Notes: generated by a model not told the origin, from the letters alone. A stretch of DNA of 64,000 nucleotides from Eutreptiella sp. 'Long Island Sound 2002' (GCA_964036045.1 OZ038386.1:12935613-12999612); one strand, 5' to 3'. Positions 30,232-43,236 are shown, counted from the first letter of the stretch. Numbers and translations are program-made.

Positions 30232-33200
30232 GTGATTTTGTGGGCTCGTCGCAGGAGTTTAGGATGCTTGTTTGTCGTCTGTGGTTCATGTGTGCGTCTG
30301 GTACCTGCGGGGGCTGTCCTCCCTGGCATGTGGACTCGAGTGTGACCAGGCATGGAGACGGGGTGCTCCTGGACATCGTGTTCAAACAGCTCTTGTGGAA
30401 CTGAGTCATCAACATCTACAGTTGAGCTTGGCTCTGTGTGGCGCATTATGGCCGTGTGCACACGGGGAGGGGAAATGCCTGCAGTACACGACTCTCTCTG
30501 GGACAACCCCGATCCCACCACCTGCATTTCGTCCAAATTTTGGCACGGGAGGGCATTTTTTGGCACTTTGCAGTGGAGGGGAAATTATTTTTGGACCTGA
30601 TGTGTGTACGCTCAAAATGCCCAGACCACAAAAGAGGATTCAAATATTGATGAAGGACGCGAAAGCTCCTTCTTGAACCCTGCAATGCACATCTTGTGGT
30701 TGATCTTCAGCTCATTTCAAGTGCCACCAGCAAGCAAAAAGTCAGCGCCCAGTGCGACAGGCAACATGCGCATCCCGAGTCTCGACAGATGCCATATCAA
30801 GATCACTGCAAGGAATGCATGAGCCTTGTTTTCATGCCACAACCTGTGAGCTCACGGCAACCAGCCAACCCTTCAGTGGGTGTTCTATCCAAATTTGCTT
30901 TTTCCTTTGAATTGGTGCAAGACATTTTCCCAGTTGCTGCCATTTCATTTTCGAAAACTTGCTGACCCATCTGCCGCTGGTGCCCAGGCTGCAATTTCAA
31001 ACGGGCATGCTTGTGGTCTTCAGTCCCCATCTTTCTGCCCCAAGCATCCTGACAAAGGTTCTGAAACAGAACAGTTTCCGCCTGCCCGGAACTGACTGGG
31101 GGTGGCGGTGGGGTTACCCCCCCCCCCCCTTTCCCCAAAAGCCACGCTCTGGACCCCTCCCCTGACTCCCCAGCAACGGCCACCGCATTGGTCAGCAACT
31201 GCAACAGGCGTCTTTCCACTGGTTGTGTGTGACTCTGTGTGGCTGTTTGTGGCTCTGCACTACTGCCACTGATAGAGCCTGCAGAGCGGGCAGCCACCAA
31301 ACTTAATTGAAGTTATGGTCTACCTCAGGTGTTTGGGATGCTCAAGAGGAAAACTTGTATGATGGTACGAAAGCAGCACTGCTGGAAGAAGTGATGGGTG
31401 CCTGGTAACGGCCCTGTATGAAAACGATACGAGACATTTGGTTGTGCAAGAGGGGAGTTCAATGGGGGCTTGGAGAAGGTCGAAAAAAGTACCTCTGCAT
31501 TTTTCAACTCAACCAGCATGCAAAAAGGGCACAAATATTTTTGTGCCCTCCACAAACTTGCCCAGAGCTGTCTGTGGTATGTTAAAAGCCTCACTTTTCC
31601 TGTATGAGGGGAATCTAAGCTTTTGGACCATGCCATACAGCCCTGGATTGTACTGCAAGTTGTGCTCTTTTGCATCCTAGAGTGATACTACCAGAATACC
31701 ACCGACCCGACCGTCCTGGTATTTTAGTGTGTATGCACAGGTTCCGCACCATTGGCACAGTCCCCTCCGTAAAACCAAGCAGTTGCAGTGTTTTAATCGG
31801 AACAATGGGGTCAAATTTGCTGAGGTGGTTTTATACTTTTCAGGTGGGAAAGGGCGTGATGTGTGGCCCCTCGCACTGCCCACAGCTGGCGGTGGTATGT
31901 TGAAGTTGAGGAGCTGTTTCAGGATTGTTCTCCTCAATCTCATGTTTCCAGGGAGCAGCACCTTGAAAAGTGTAGGGTCCATGAATGGTTGTGTTGTTGA
32001 GATCTCCGTGGGCGGAAGGTCAGATTTGGGGGGTTGGGGGGCATGAAGAATCCCTGTTTGAGGGAATGAGTGCCGAGTCCATGCACCATTGGATAACAGT
32101 TTCCTGCCACCAGTATGGTCTTTTTTATGCTTCTGCCAGTGACCCTCTCCTGAACGTGTCCAAAGCTTTCGATGATGTACGCTCAAAGCTCCTATGTGCG
32201 GTGAATACTGCAGACACTGCAGACCCCAAAGAGCTGGAGGATGATACATTTTAATCAATCGTCCAGCTAGAAGGTGTGTGATTCATGCCTGGTGTGCTTT
32301 CCCACCACTGTGCAGCAATGTTCATTTGTTGCTTCCCACATCCAGTGCCAAACAAATCCCTCAATTTGTACATTCCAGTAATCCGATGCTATGTGAGGAG
32401 ACCAAGCATACCACTCAAACTCTGCAACCGAGATCCTGGTCCTCTTGAAGGTGATCACTCAAAAATAGAAGGAATATTGCTGCGCTGGGCAAACTATTGG
32501 GCCTGAATACTCCCAACTACCAGGGTAGGGGGACTACATAAACATGGGGATACACTCAGCACCAATCAGGTCGCCTTAGAGGTGTATTGGGGCCATTTGG
32601 GGCAGTTTTGCACCATAGTTGGCAATTTTCGGTTCGCCTGTTGTGGCCACTGTGCATGGATCCATACCCAATTCCCATCCAATATTTTTCAGGACCCCCA
32701 AGCCAATGGTAGGATCCTGGTCCTATCAGGGAAGAAACCCCGCAGAGAGCACCCAGAAGATGTGTCACCTGCATACCGCAGTTGGGGTGCCCTTTTCTCC
32801 TGCATGTACACAAACCACAATAATCATCGGGGAGAAACGAAAAGAAATGAGGCCCAATATCTGCACTTAAACCATGTACACAAACCACAATAATCATCGG
32901 GGAGAAACGAAAAGAAATGAGGCCCAATATCTGCACTTAAACAAGACATTTCCAGGTGATACAACTGCAATTCAACTGAGATGCCAATTCTTTGCACTCT
33001 GTGCGCTGGTGGTGCAGCATACAGTCAAATGTTTTGCATGCTCGTTGCCCCATGATTGTGTGCACTCATGCTTTCATCTGGCTGGCTTCTGCACAGAACC
33101 ACTGGCCCATCCTATTCTAGCATTGCATGCACCTGTGAAAAATCTGATCACGCGCCGCCATCCTTTCTTGGACAGGTGTTGTTCACCGGAAGCAAGTGGC

Positions 33201-36200
33201 TATGTTGCACCAAAGCTTGAAGTGGTATTTGCTGGGCCATCATCAGGTGATGGGAAGCATAGGCTTTCCCTTTTCTAGGGATTGTTGTGACTGTGTTTGA
33301 ATTGTTTTGGGCCAGATGTGAGCGTTCATCTGTAGTGTTTGCATCTTGTTGAGTGCATGGAGATGCGTGCACCATTTCCCAGCCCACAATGTGCCCAGGT
33401 TTCCCTTGCTCAAACACGTTGCTTCTGTTCATTTTGATTTGGTGCGGTTTGGATTTTGGTGAAATGAGTTTGAAACGACGATTTTTTTTGCTGGTTTCGG
33501 CAATCCAATTTCGCAGATATTTCTGAGATCGCTACACCTACCAGCTACTGTACTACCTACCTACCAGCTTCTTCATGTCCTCAAGGAAGTGGTGCCCCTG
33601 GATCTACGGCGCTCTGAACGTGCACCATGAGATCCAAGTGAGGCCCTGTATGTAAATAAATTACTCTGTAAACCCCCAGTTTCTGCCTGCAACAACACAA
33701 AAGTGCCACCCAACAGCATGTCCTGGCTTGCTCCTCTGGCCTTTTCAGTGGGTGGGGTCCTATTGAAAATTCTCCCTGCCTGCTTTGAGTTGCTAGTTGA
33801 GTCAGGGCAGGATGGGTTGGACAAGGGTCCGAGTTCATGCTCGTACCTCTGCGATATCGAACCTGACGGTTGGTTGCACTGTGAGGAAGTGCAGCTGGGG
33901 ATTTTAGATTCCCTCAGGCCGTGCACACACTTGGCATGTGTGCTCTTTTGAAGCAGAAGTACCATCTGCATTTCCTTCCATGATACTGTTTTTAGCTTGT
34001 GCATTGCAGTCCATGCCTTCTTCCGTGGGTCGAGGGGCTGGTTCATATGGGTGCGGGTTTTTCCTGCAGTTTCCTACTTTTTTTTAATTGGTTGTTTTCA
34101 ACGGGGAGGCTCTTGCAGATGTTTTTTTTCTGTGTGGATTTCGTTGTCCCATCAGGATGCAGGGATTTCTTTATTATTATGGAATAGATTTGCTACTGCG
34201 CAGTTTGAACTCCACAGATACTTCCTTCTTCAAGGAGTTCCCTGGGGTGCTGTTACCTTTGGTGAGTGGCTTGATGACAAATGCGAGAGCACGCAACCGC
34301 CTCAGCTGGGGCCTGATTGGTTGGCTTTGCACCTTGATTTGAGGCGACTGCTGCCAGCATTGGCCACATTCTGCAGACGTGTCGATTTTGAAGAGATCTG
34401 GATGCTTTGATTACGTTGGAGCATTTTGCATGCAGTGCATGGATGAGAGAAAGCATTCCTGAGAGCATCCAGAAGAATCCCCGACATACGGTTGCAGTTT
34501 TTGCTACTTCTCAACCCTAGTGCCGTCTGGTGCGTTGACTGGGGTTTGCCGTCCGTGGGATTTACTCCTGATCATGCATGTTTACCAATTCGGCAGCAAA
34601 TAATTTCTTTGTTTGGTGGCTCCACCTAATCGATATGGGATGTTGTCATTACCGTCCAATTCCCATTTCCGCGTTGTTTCGCTTGTTTCTTGGGGAAACT
34701 CCACGGCACTGCCATTTGTTCGACGTATCGTGTCGAATATGTTTGGTGTCGAATTCTGGGCCAATCTGATGTGTTGCACCCAACCAGAAGCTTTGTAGGG
34801 TGCTCCAGGCGAAACCCCGACATTGGTTCGTTTTATAGGACTCGTGCTGCCACCTGCCGCTTGGGTTTCAATAGATTTGACTCTTGCGTTTGCCTAAGTT
34901 CCCATGGACATTATAGCCCCAATGCATCTGAATTGCTGCAATTTGTCAGGGAAGTCACAGAACAATCGTTGCAACGTTGCATTTTGTTTCAGGAAATCCA
35001 AAACCAAATTTGGCTCATCTAGTTTGCTTGAAGGCAACACTGGTGATGTAGAATGTTTTCCCGAGTGCGTTACTGTAACACGTGGATGGATGGCACATAG
35101 GCCTGAACAAAAAGCAAGAATCTACCCTCGAATTCAACTGTTCTCCTTGTTTTGTTGGCTTGCGATGACCTTGGTGCAAGTGCAGCAGCCAGGGCGTACA
35201 GACTTTTGTTTGGACCATGGTTTTTGTGGTGCGTGCTGTGTTTGTGCGCATGTAAGCATGACCAGGTTTCAAGAATGGTACTCCTGTGACACCGCACGCT
35301 TTGAGGACCTGTATTCGGGAGAAATTGGGTAGGGGCCCCAAAGGGGTCAGATGCACCAGAAACAGGGTTCCAACTCGACGCCAAAGCAGAAATGTGCCCC
35401 CAGAAACGACGCCAACCGGGGTTGAAGACTCGGTTGGGCCCGGATGGACACCACAGGGACGATGACGAGGTGAGGGAGGCAGGGTAGGGAGTGGTTGTTT
35501 CATGATGGCAATGGCCAATGTCAACGACACATGCCTGTGTGTGTATTTCTACTTCAATCTTTGTGGTGTGAGACAGCCATTGCTCTCATTACCCTTCCTG
35601 TGGGATTTCGGTACCGGCAGAGGATCAAGGAGGGGCATGTTGTGGCGATGCTGAGTGCTACAGATGCTGCTGTACGAGCAGCGATGTCTGGATCTTGATT
35701 TTGTTGCATTTGCATCAAAGATTTCACGCTGGGCAATCGCAGGATTCTATGGGCACTGATCTGCATTGATGATGTGGGCACAATGTTGATGGCCAGTTCC
35801 CGCTGGCGAAGCCACAGCGATCAGTACTGCTGCTTTGTAGTTGATTCAGGATGGTTGACGTGAAGGTTGGATTTCGGGGCTCCCATGAATTTCACAAAAT
35901 TGGATTTACAGAATTATTTTGATGAGCCTCTGGGTCTGTATGGCAGGGTTCAGGGGTGCACCGGGTGATGCCTGGTGCAGTAGGCATGCTGATGCCTGGT
36001 CTGGTTATTTTGCTGATTTTGTGCAAACATTTCGTCCTGGAGCACTGTACACCATGAAGAGTATGGCAGAAGTGCTGTAGTGCACTGCTGCGCAACTACA
36101 CCATGAGGCACGTTTTGTGCCTTCCCCGCCACATGTCTTCTGGATTCAGAACGTCATTTCTGCTTTTCATTTTGCGGCATGTTGGCCTGGCCATCAGCTA

Positions 36201-36338
36201 GGTTGCTGTAGTGTGCCGTGTGTGGAAAGCACCCCTTGACGCTCACCTCCGTCATGTCCGTCACCTCGTTGTGAAGGGACATTGGAGTGACAGCACGACA
36301 CGGGATTTTTCTTTGCACAGTTTGACATGTGATCAAGG
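30232..36338. other. Mostly noncoding; no gene confirmed
   Basis: Several short frames have protein-like composition, for example 30438-30650 plus, 34190-34410 plus and 35600-35700 plus. Splice signals sit near some of them. None shows a domain, and they could not be chained. A C14 run lies near 31120. A tandem duplication at 32803 is listed separately. Confidence 0.4.
32803..32942. repeat. 70-bp perfect tandem duplication
   Basis: Two copies starting CATGTACACAAACCACAATA at 32803 and 32873 are identical by eye. It is noncoding. Confidence 0.97.
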
Positions 36339-37075
36339 ATGTGCTTAGTGGTCCGCCGATGGGACAGGGGGTGGGTGGGTTTTGGAAATTCTGGGTGGGT
36401 GGGTGTCCAAACATGCCCCCCCCCCCCCTCCCGTGGAGGTGGGACATTTCTGGGATTCTGGGGGGGTTTCCTTTTTATCCACTGTCTGCTTTGTGAGTTT
36501 GGGCACTATGTAGCTGACCTCGAGAAAGCTCAACAGGAGCATTTGAAGTCAGCCGAGCACAAATCTCGCCTTGCTGCTTCAAAACATGCTGGGGCGCTTG
36601 GTGGTGTCAGCAAATGCGTTCCGTGGTGTGAAACTGCACATTGGTGGTGATATGAGGCATCGTTTGAGGCGGATTCGCGATTGCTGTTAGAAGAAATGCA
36701 AAAGCGGTTCGCCAACAGACCAATTCTGGGGAAGCTTGGGTGGCGAGATATATCGAAATGGCCAGCCAACGAGCATGCCATGGAATTGCATGGTGTAGAG
36801 GAGCAGTTTTGGAGCATTGGCAGCACAGGTTCTCTGCAATGTATTGGGCTGCTGTGAAGGCTGAATTTGACCAAATGAAGGTGGTCTATAAAACAGCCCT
36901 GAAGCCTGTGGATTCGCGTGGGTGGGTGGGTGGGTGGGTGGTTGGCTGTCCAACCCCCCCTCCCCCCCCGGTGGGGATGGGACAATTCTGGATCCCTGGG
37001 GTTTCCCAAATTCTGGGTGGGTGGGTCTCGTAATTCACCCCCCCCCCCCCCGTTGATAAGCACATCCCTGCTTGT
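36339..37075 (+). mobile_element. Repeat unit with zinc-finger exon and G/C-rich modules, copy 2
   Basis: This is the same arrangement as 9925-10480, inverted. A G/C module (36360-36470) ends in TTTCCTTTTTATCCACTGTC. Then comes a frame with HCLLCEFGHYVADLEKAQQE and HLKSAEHKSRLAASKHAG, a CxxC...HxxxxxH zinc-finger pattern. The second half continues in shifted frames with FEADSRLLLEEMQKRFANRP and HRFSAMYWAAVKAEFDQMK, so the reading frame is broken. A second G/C module lies at 36915-37070. The unit is longer than copy 1. No transposase is recognised. Confidence 0.5.
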
Positions 37076-40000
37076 GATGCCACTGGGGTCCTCACAGTGT
37101 CGATCTTTGGGTTGCATGGGGCTTTCCTTGGTAACAATATGGACCCCCGAGCGTTCCCTGTCGTCTTCTGCAGTTCGTTCATTTGGTTGCACAGCATCCT
37201 CTGTCACACCACATGCACATTTGTCACCACATCACAGCACTTGATATTGCAGAGCACGTAGACTGCGATTTGTGTTTGTCTGTCTGCTCCAGTCAAGTCT
37301 GCATTTGCGAATGCCTGAAGCGCTTTGTCTGCTTTGGGCTTTGAACACTCTGACCGATGCAGTTTAATGGGGCGGGACGGGGGCATCGGACATGGTGCAC
37401 GAGTAGTGTGTATGTGCTGCCAGGATTGCTGTGCGGTTTCCATGTAAGCTGTAGCACAGAAGTGGATGCTGAGGTGTTTCAGCACAAAGGTGAATTGAAC
37501 CAGTGGGGCGGCTGGAGAAGGAACTGGCCAGGGCGCCATGGAGAGGGGTGTCCAGCTGCGTCAATTCGTCTGGGTTGGATGCGTGGGCGCACACTGTACC
37601 TGTACCACACAAAAACATTTAGGGGTGTTGTCCCGGAAACATTCATATTGCCCCCCTCCCTGAAAACGCTCTGGGCAGGGTGAGATGCTTTGCGTCAGGC
37701 TTTTTGGGCCAACGGCAATCTGTGCACCTCCTGCTGGAGTCTCGCAGGCCGGTGCCTGGGCTTTTTGGTCTTCCAGGAGGTCCTGCAACCATCCTGATTT
37801 CCCCTGAAATTCCATAGATGACACTGAGGGAACCAATGCAAGTTTTACTCATGTCCACACCACAATAGATGTGTGCATACAGAACATGCTGTCTGCACCA
37901 GCACCTGTGAAGATCTGAGAACACTTACTGCTGGTTGAAACACCAGCACGAAAGCAAAACATCACAACACATGCTCTCATTTCACAAGACGCGGGAGACA
38001 GCCGATTCTTTATTCTGGCTAGACTCGAGCGATTGCCAAAGAGCAGCTCCTCCTCCTGTTGTGGCTGGTAGCTTCATGTCTCGTTTATCAATTCAAATTT
38101 GGCGTTCTGCACAGTTCTGTTGCTGGAGGATTGCTGCCAAATGATGGGTCAGAATCAACCCACAGCCCACAGCCACGCACCTCCAATTACATTCAACATA
38201 TCGCATTCGACATTCTTTTCGCTGTTCAGCAGCACAAAATCCATAAGCTGTGGCTATGGATGACCCATGCCTGCAAGAACAATGCGATTAGTGTTGGCCA
38301 CATTATGCTGAAGGGTGCACTGGGGAGAAAGCACACACTGGGGTCAGAGATGGAATACAATAATTGCATCTGATTTCTCATTCTTTGCGGTTCCAACCCT
38401 CATCATCATCGTCGTCGTCAGCATCATGTGTGGAATCACATGTGGAACCATGGAGCTGATCAGGCCTTAGTTGTCAGTGTGCAAAGCATTCTGGCAATCA
38501 GGGTGGTAGAGGCAGGAAAGTCCAGCCCGGTTGTATCATGGGTTTTGCCAAATATGCACGCAGTGCGGTGCAAAGTCCTGCCCTCTGCTTTGAGCAGCAA
38601 TTTTAGTGGGACACAAGCATAAAATTGTGCATGTAGGTTGAGCAATGAGCAAACATGGGAAGGATATTCAGTCATTGCAGCAATCGATACTTGCCAAAGG
38701 TGGTGTGGATGGCGCTGAAGTCCATGAGAGCCCCATTGACGATGTACGTTTGCAGGGCATTGAATGTCAAGGTTATTCATGTGATCCATGTCTGGTTTGT
38801 TGCCATGTAACATAATTTTACTGGTGAACAGCAAGGTTGCAGGAGACTGCGGGACAGCAGGGTACACAATGTGGCTCCATGCTTTGCAACCCAGTCCCGA
38901 TTAAGAGCTTCCCCTCCTTTTGTGAGAGTGTGTATGCGTGTGCATGTTTGCACACGTGTCCACAGACTTGCACACACCTGGCTACAGACAGGAACAGTGG
39001 TGGTCATTTTTGGTCTGACGCAACATGAGGACTAACCCTCAGATGCTCTGATTTGCTGTGTGTCTGGTTTCTATATGCGTCCATATCTATGCATCACTGT
39101 GCTGCTTGCAACTGGTGCAACACGCCACAGGAGTAAGTTGGTCGTTGTGTGTGTGTGTGTGTGTGTATGATGAGGTTGCGCGCTGAGGGAGCTATGTTGC
39201 CCTGTGTGTTGCTCATTGTGCGCGCAAATGGGTGATAGCGATTTGTGTCTGTGTGTGTGAGATGATGAGGAACAATGCCTGTTTATTGTACGTGTGTGTA
39301 CACACACGAGCGTGTGTGCTCATGACAGCTTCTGTGTGTGTGCAGCCATGCATTTTGCTGTGCTGGATGATGGCCGGTTTGGCACAAGGTAAAGTCTCAG
39401 AAGAATCATCTCTTGCCGTTTAGCTCATGTGCGCCATTTGACGCCTGTGATTTGGGTTTCCCTCTCGATCATCCTGGGGTGTTAGATGTCGTTCTCAAAT
39501 TCCTTGCCCAAGAAGACAGTAAACAGCATCGTGTGCACTGATGCGCAGCGATGTGGTTCCCACAGGCCCCGCATGCTGCTTATATAAAGTTGATTTTAGA
39601 GACCTGTTTTTCGTCTACTGTTTGGGCCAGCCATTATGCTGATATTGGGATGCCTGTGCAAGTAAAGAATGGGTTTCTTTGCCGATGGTTGTTACAATTT
39701 CCCCCACATTCTGAGCTTTGCTCAGGGTTTAGGATTGAGGATTGCAGCCCTTAGTGCATGCTTGGTGCTTGGTGGCTCTGCACACATGCTGATTTTACTT
39801 CTGTTAACGCGAATCGTCTGTCAGTATGCTGGTCAAAGTGTACCATGTTTGGTTTCTGTACATGACAGGGCACGGGGCTTTCCTGGCCCACATGTAAATA
39901 CTGCTTGCTGTGCAACGCCCTCTTTCCCACCCTCCTGTGCAGTGCAAGGTGGCTGCTTTGCAGGGGAGGCCAGCCCCCAATCTCCAACCCCCCCTTTCTC

Positions 40001-40852
40001 CATGCAAGTATTGGCTGGGCTTCCCCCCAGTCCCACAACACCCCCGAATCTCCATTTTGCCAAACACTTTGCATGGTAGCATGGACATTCAGTGTAGGTG
40101 ATTGTGATGTTCTACCATGTTGTTTTGTGATGCTGGTTGCATGGTTTGCAGTTTGTTCTGTTCCAGTATCCGACAGCAGCCCATTGCATCACATCCAACC
40201 ATTGCTTTTGATGTTGCTGGTTTGATTGATTAGCCCTTTATAGTGCAGGTTGCTGTATTTGTAGTAGCCTGGCACTAGGATATGTGTGTCCACAGGCACA
40301 GAGCTCTACAGCTGGGAAAGCATTTCTTTCTTTTTGCAGTTGCATGTTCGTGCCTGAGAGTTTTTGGGGATCATGGTATGGCTGTGCCTCCCTGTTGAGT
40401 GTGCACAGGGTGGGTTTCCATTTGGGGCAATTCTATTGCCTTCGGCAAGTCCACCTCGCAGAGAATCTACCCCGAGCAACACACACCCAAAATGGGGTAA
40501 AAACTACATAAATGCGGGCTAAAACATGCTTTACATACTTTGGATGGTCATTTTAGGTTATCACAATATCGAAAAAATAAGTTTCGGAAACTTCGATTTT
40601 TGAGCTGCCCAGGGTGAAAAACTGCATAAGCAGGTTGTGTACCAATGCCTTGGGAGACCCCCCCTCCCCCCCGGGCGCCCAATACCCAAGTAAGTTGAAC
40701 TGCAGTTAGTATAGCGAAGCGGGGTAACAAAAGTTCTGCCACCGGGCCCCCAGCACTCCCCCCCCCCCCTGTCTCTGGACCTGCTTCCCATCCTACCTCC
40801 TCCCCTCCTTAGCCTTTTTATAATTTAAGGCGGGGATACATCGGGTCATCCA
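37076..40852. other. No gene confirmed
   Basis: Short frames only. A (GT)n tract lies at 39145-39167 and C-rich runs near 40650-40770. A frame near 37055-37230 plus (HIPACDATGVLTVSIFGLHG) may continue the repeat unit to its left. Confidence 0.4.
39145..39167. repeat. (GT)n microsatellite
   Basis: Eleven GT units in a GT-rich neighbourhood. Confidence 0.95.
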
Positions 40853-42043
40853 ATGGGCTCGGCCAAAAATGATGGGGCATGGGACTGGAGGCGTCTAAAA
40901 GACGAAGACCCCGCAGCAAAATCCACAGCATGGGCCCAACTGATTCAGACGCCCTGGATGGCCCGTATGATCCCGCATCAGCATCGCACAGAGGTGCTGG
41001 TGGCGGGCGTGGCAGGATGGTGTCGGGATGGAGTCAGCTGGAGTGCGGTGAAGCTGGCCAGGACCTTCCATGAGACGCTGGGGATCTCATTTCAATCCCC
41101 TGATCCGCAGCGGTACGTCGACGCGCTGCTGTATGGGTTGACACTTGCCTGGGGAGTCGAGGTGGCTGCGTTCAGCCTGTTTGCGGAAGAGGCGGCCGTC
41201 GGGTTCGCTGTCTGCGACTTGATCGCCAAGCCGCCTGGAAAATCGGTGAACAGGAGAGGAGGAGTGGGGATCAAGGGTGAGAGACACTCTCCGGGGAAGA
41301 GCGCAAAGCCCGAGACCATCAGTGGCATGGCCCTGGACGAGGAGGCGGGCGCCAGAGCCGATGATCACGAAGGAGGTGGGGGGCCGGCCGCCGTTGAGGA
41401 AGGCGAGGAGGAAGAACTGACGTATAAGGAGCCCAGCTTCAAAAATGCTAGGTGGATGAGAAAGAGGCCCGGGGCCCCGCGGTGGACGGTCAAACTGTGC
41501 CGCCTGGTTGAAAGGTTAATGGAGGCCGAGGAGTCTGAGACTGAGACGGAGGTGTCCACGATCATTGACGATGTCTGGCAATTGCTCCTTGATTGCGACA
41601 AATCCGGTAAGGACGCGGTCAAGGCAAAAATAAAGGAGGTCAAAAAGAAGAACAAGAAGAAGGCCAAAAAACAGAGGCGCAAGGAGAAAAAGAAGGAGAT
41701 GAAGGAGCGCCGGTCGTCTCGAAGGGGAAAAGGGAGGCGCATGTCCTCCTACTCGGAATCGTCGTCCACGGACAGTAGCAGCGACAGTGCGTCTGATACC
41801 TCATCTACGGCAAGCTCCAGCTCATCAGGGCGCCACTCAAAGCGTAAAGGCAGAGGTGGCACGCAGGGGAGCACAAGTCAGCCGGAGTTCAAATGGATAG
41901 ATGGAAAGCGCCACTTCCGCAGCAAGAAGACAGGAGACTGGGTTAATTGCGAAAACCCTCCAAAAACGGCATGCCCGGAGTGTGGTGGCCACCATTGGTG
42001 GTTTCACAGGGAGAAGCACGGGTGTAAAGGCCGAAGGAAATGA
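40853..42043 (+). CDS. Element D gag-like protein (396 aa)
   Basis: ATG at 40853. The N-terminal 130 or so residues are helical. Residues about 180-330 are strongly charged, with an acidic run (EEGEEEELTYKE), then Lys-rich and Ser/Asp-rich runs typical of disordered nucleic-acid-binding regions. The C-terminus has Cys366, Cys374, Cys377, His380/381/385 and Cys391, a probable zinc-binding cluster in GDWVNCENPPKTACPECGGH. The same tail pattern ends the gag of element C. The role as a structural protein is inferred from position. The TGA stop at 42041-42043 is followed by C and by 36 open codons leading straight into YR. Confidence 0.65.
   Translation: MGSAKNDGAWDWRRLKDEDPAAKSTAWAQLIQTPWMARMIPHQHRTEVLVAGVAGWCRDGVSWSAVKLARTFHETLGISFQSPDPQRYVDALLYGLTLAWGVEVAAFSLFAEEAAVGFAVCDLIAKPPGKSVNRRGGVGIKGERHSPGKSAKPETISGMALDEEAGARADDHEGGGGPAAVEEGEEEELTYKEPSFKNARWMRKRPGAPRWTVKLCRLVERLMEAEESETETEVSTIIDDVWQLLLDCDKSGKDAVKAKIKEVKKKNKKKAKKQRRKEKKKEMKERRSSRRGKGRRMSSYSESSSTDSSSDSASDTSSTASSSSSGRHSKRKGRGGTQGSTSQPEFKWIDGKRHFRSKKTGDWVNCENPPKTACPECGGHHWWFHREKHGCKGRRK
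42041..42043 (+). promoter_or_regulatory. Putative readthrough stop codon TGA-CTG between gag and YR
   Basis: Gag and YR share frame 2, and no other stop occurs between 42043 and the YR start. UGA followed by C is the classic leaky context, and UGA-CU is its best-known form. Whether it is read through is untested. Confidence 0.45.
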
Positions 42044-43141
42044 CTGCGAAGCCATGACGCTGGAGACGGGGCTGCAGGGGGCACGCAGGACGACGAGGAG
42101 AGCGAGCGCGAGTGGCCGTGGGCGGCAGCGCGCGACAGACTCGAGGCGGCGATGGCTGATGAGTACGGGACAAATTTTGATGCCACTACGGTGCGGGGCC
42201 TGCAGGATGGTACCCTCGACGGGTATCTGCGGCAGCTTAGGCGACTCGCAAGGCTGGAGCGGATGCGACCAGGCGACGGTGCTCGGGGTGTACTGGAGGC
42301 CAAGCTCATGCAGATTGTGCAGGGCGACCTGTCAGAGAGCGCCGCAAAGCTCGTTCTAGCTGCGGCGAGGCTGGCCGAAAAGGTGGCGTGGCTTGCCCCG
42401 GTGGTGCGGAAGTCTGATTGGTACTTGGTTATGTCTATCGACCAGCGGCGTTGCAAAGAACAGCGGGCGGAGGCGAAGGAGTGGGCGCAACTGGAGGACT
42501 TGTGCAGGCTGTGTGCGGCTGCCTCTAGCTTCGCAGAATGGGAGGCGGTGGCAGTGGCGTGCATATCGGTGGGACACTGCCTGCGGGGCTCCGAGGCGGG
42601 GGGTGGGCTGGGACATGAAGATGAGGGGTTGCGATTTTTTGGAACGAAGTCCAGGAGGGGGGTCCAGAGACAGGAAGTGGGGCCCTGGGTGCGAGCCTGG
42701 TTGCAATTCCTGGCAAAACTCAGAGCGCCCAAAGGATTCCACCCTGACAGAGGGGCGTGGCACGAGTCCAGGGAGGCGCTGGGGAAAACGTTGGTCAGCC
42801 TGCTGGAGAGGGGGGAGGGAAAGAAGACTATCCGGTGGCATAGCTTCCGTAGGATGGGGGCAGCACAACTCCGGAAAATGGGGGCACCGCTCACAACAAT
42901 TATGCTGTGGGGGGGGTGGAAGTCAGCGAAAGTCGCGCAGATGTATACCGAGGCCCCTCCCAGGTGGAAGTTTGCCCGCTCGGGAAAAATCCCATGGCCT
43001 GTGTGGGGGGGGGGGGGGGGGGGCAGAGCCGGGCTACTGCACGAAGCAGGGCTCCACGCTCTCGTTCTGGCCGTCATGGATACGCCGGGAGATCGCCTTC
43101 GCGGCCGGGGAAGCTTCCTGACTTGCCGGGGGATCGCCTGA
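42044..43141 (+). CDS. Element D tyrosine recombinase
   Basis: The frame is open from the gag stop; the internal ATG at 42152 gives 329 residues. Counting from that Met, the catalytic set is Arg145 (HCLRGSEAG), Lys166 (FFGTKSRR), His230 and Arg233 (RWHSFRRMGAA), Trp256 in WGGWKS replacing the second His, and nucleophile Tyr265 (VAQMYTEAP). This is a complete R-K-HxxR-W-Y site. Such enzymes integrate a circular double-stranded DNA copy without target-site duplication. The real C-terminus is uncertain because a 19-G homopolymer (43005-43023) follows Trp285 and the frames beyond it are junk-like. The catalytic core looks intact. Confidence 0.85.
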   Translation: MRSHDAGDGAAGGTQDDEESEREWPWAAARDRLEAAMADEYGTNFDATTVRGLQDGTLDGYLRQLRRLARLERMRPGDGARGVLEAKLMQIVQGDLSESAAKLVLAAARLAEKVAWLAPVVRKSDWYLVMSIDQRRCKEQRAEAKEWAQLEDLCRLCAAASSFAEWEAVAVACISVGHCLRGSEAGGGLGHEDEGLRFFGTKSRRGVQRQEVGPWVRAWLQFLAKLRAPKGFHPDRGAWHESREALGKTLVSLLERGEGKKTIRWHSFRRMGAAQLRKMGAPLTTIMLWGGWKSAKVAQMYTEAPPRWKFARSGKIPWPVWGGGGGGRAGLLHEAGLHALVLAVMDTPGDRLRGRGSFLTCRGIA

Positions 43142-43236
43142 GGGGGGTGCGGGTGCACGCAAACGAGGTAGGATAGTGTCCCCGAGTGCGAGTGCTTCCA
43201 GGGCGGTTGCGATATGCGGCGAGGGCGATAAGCAAA

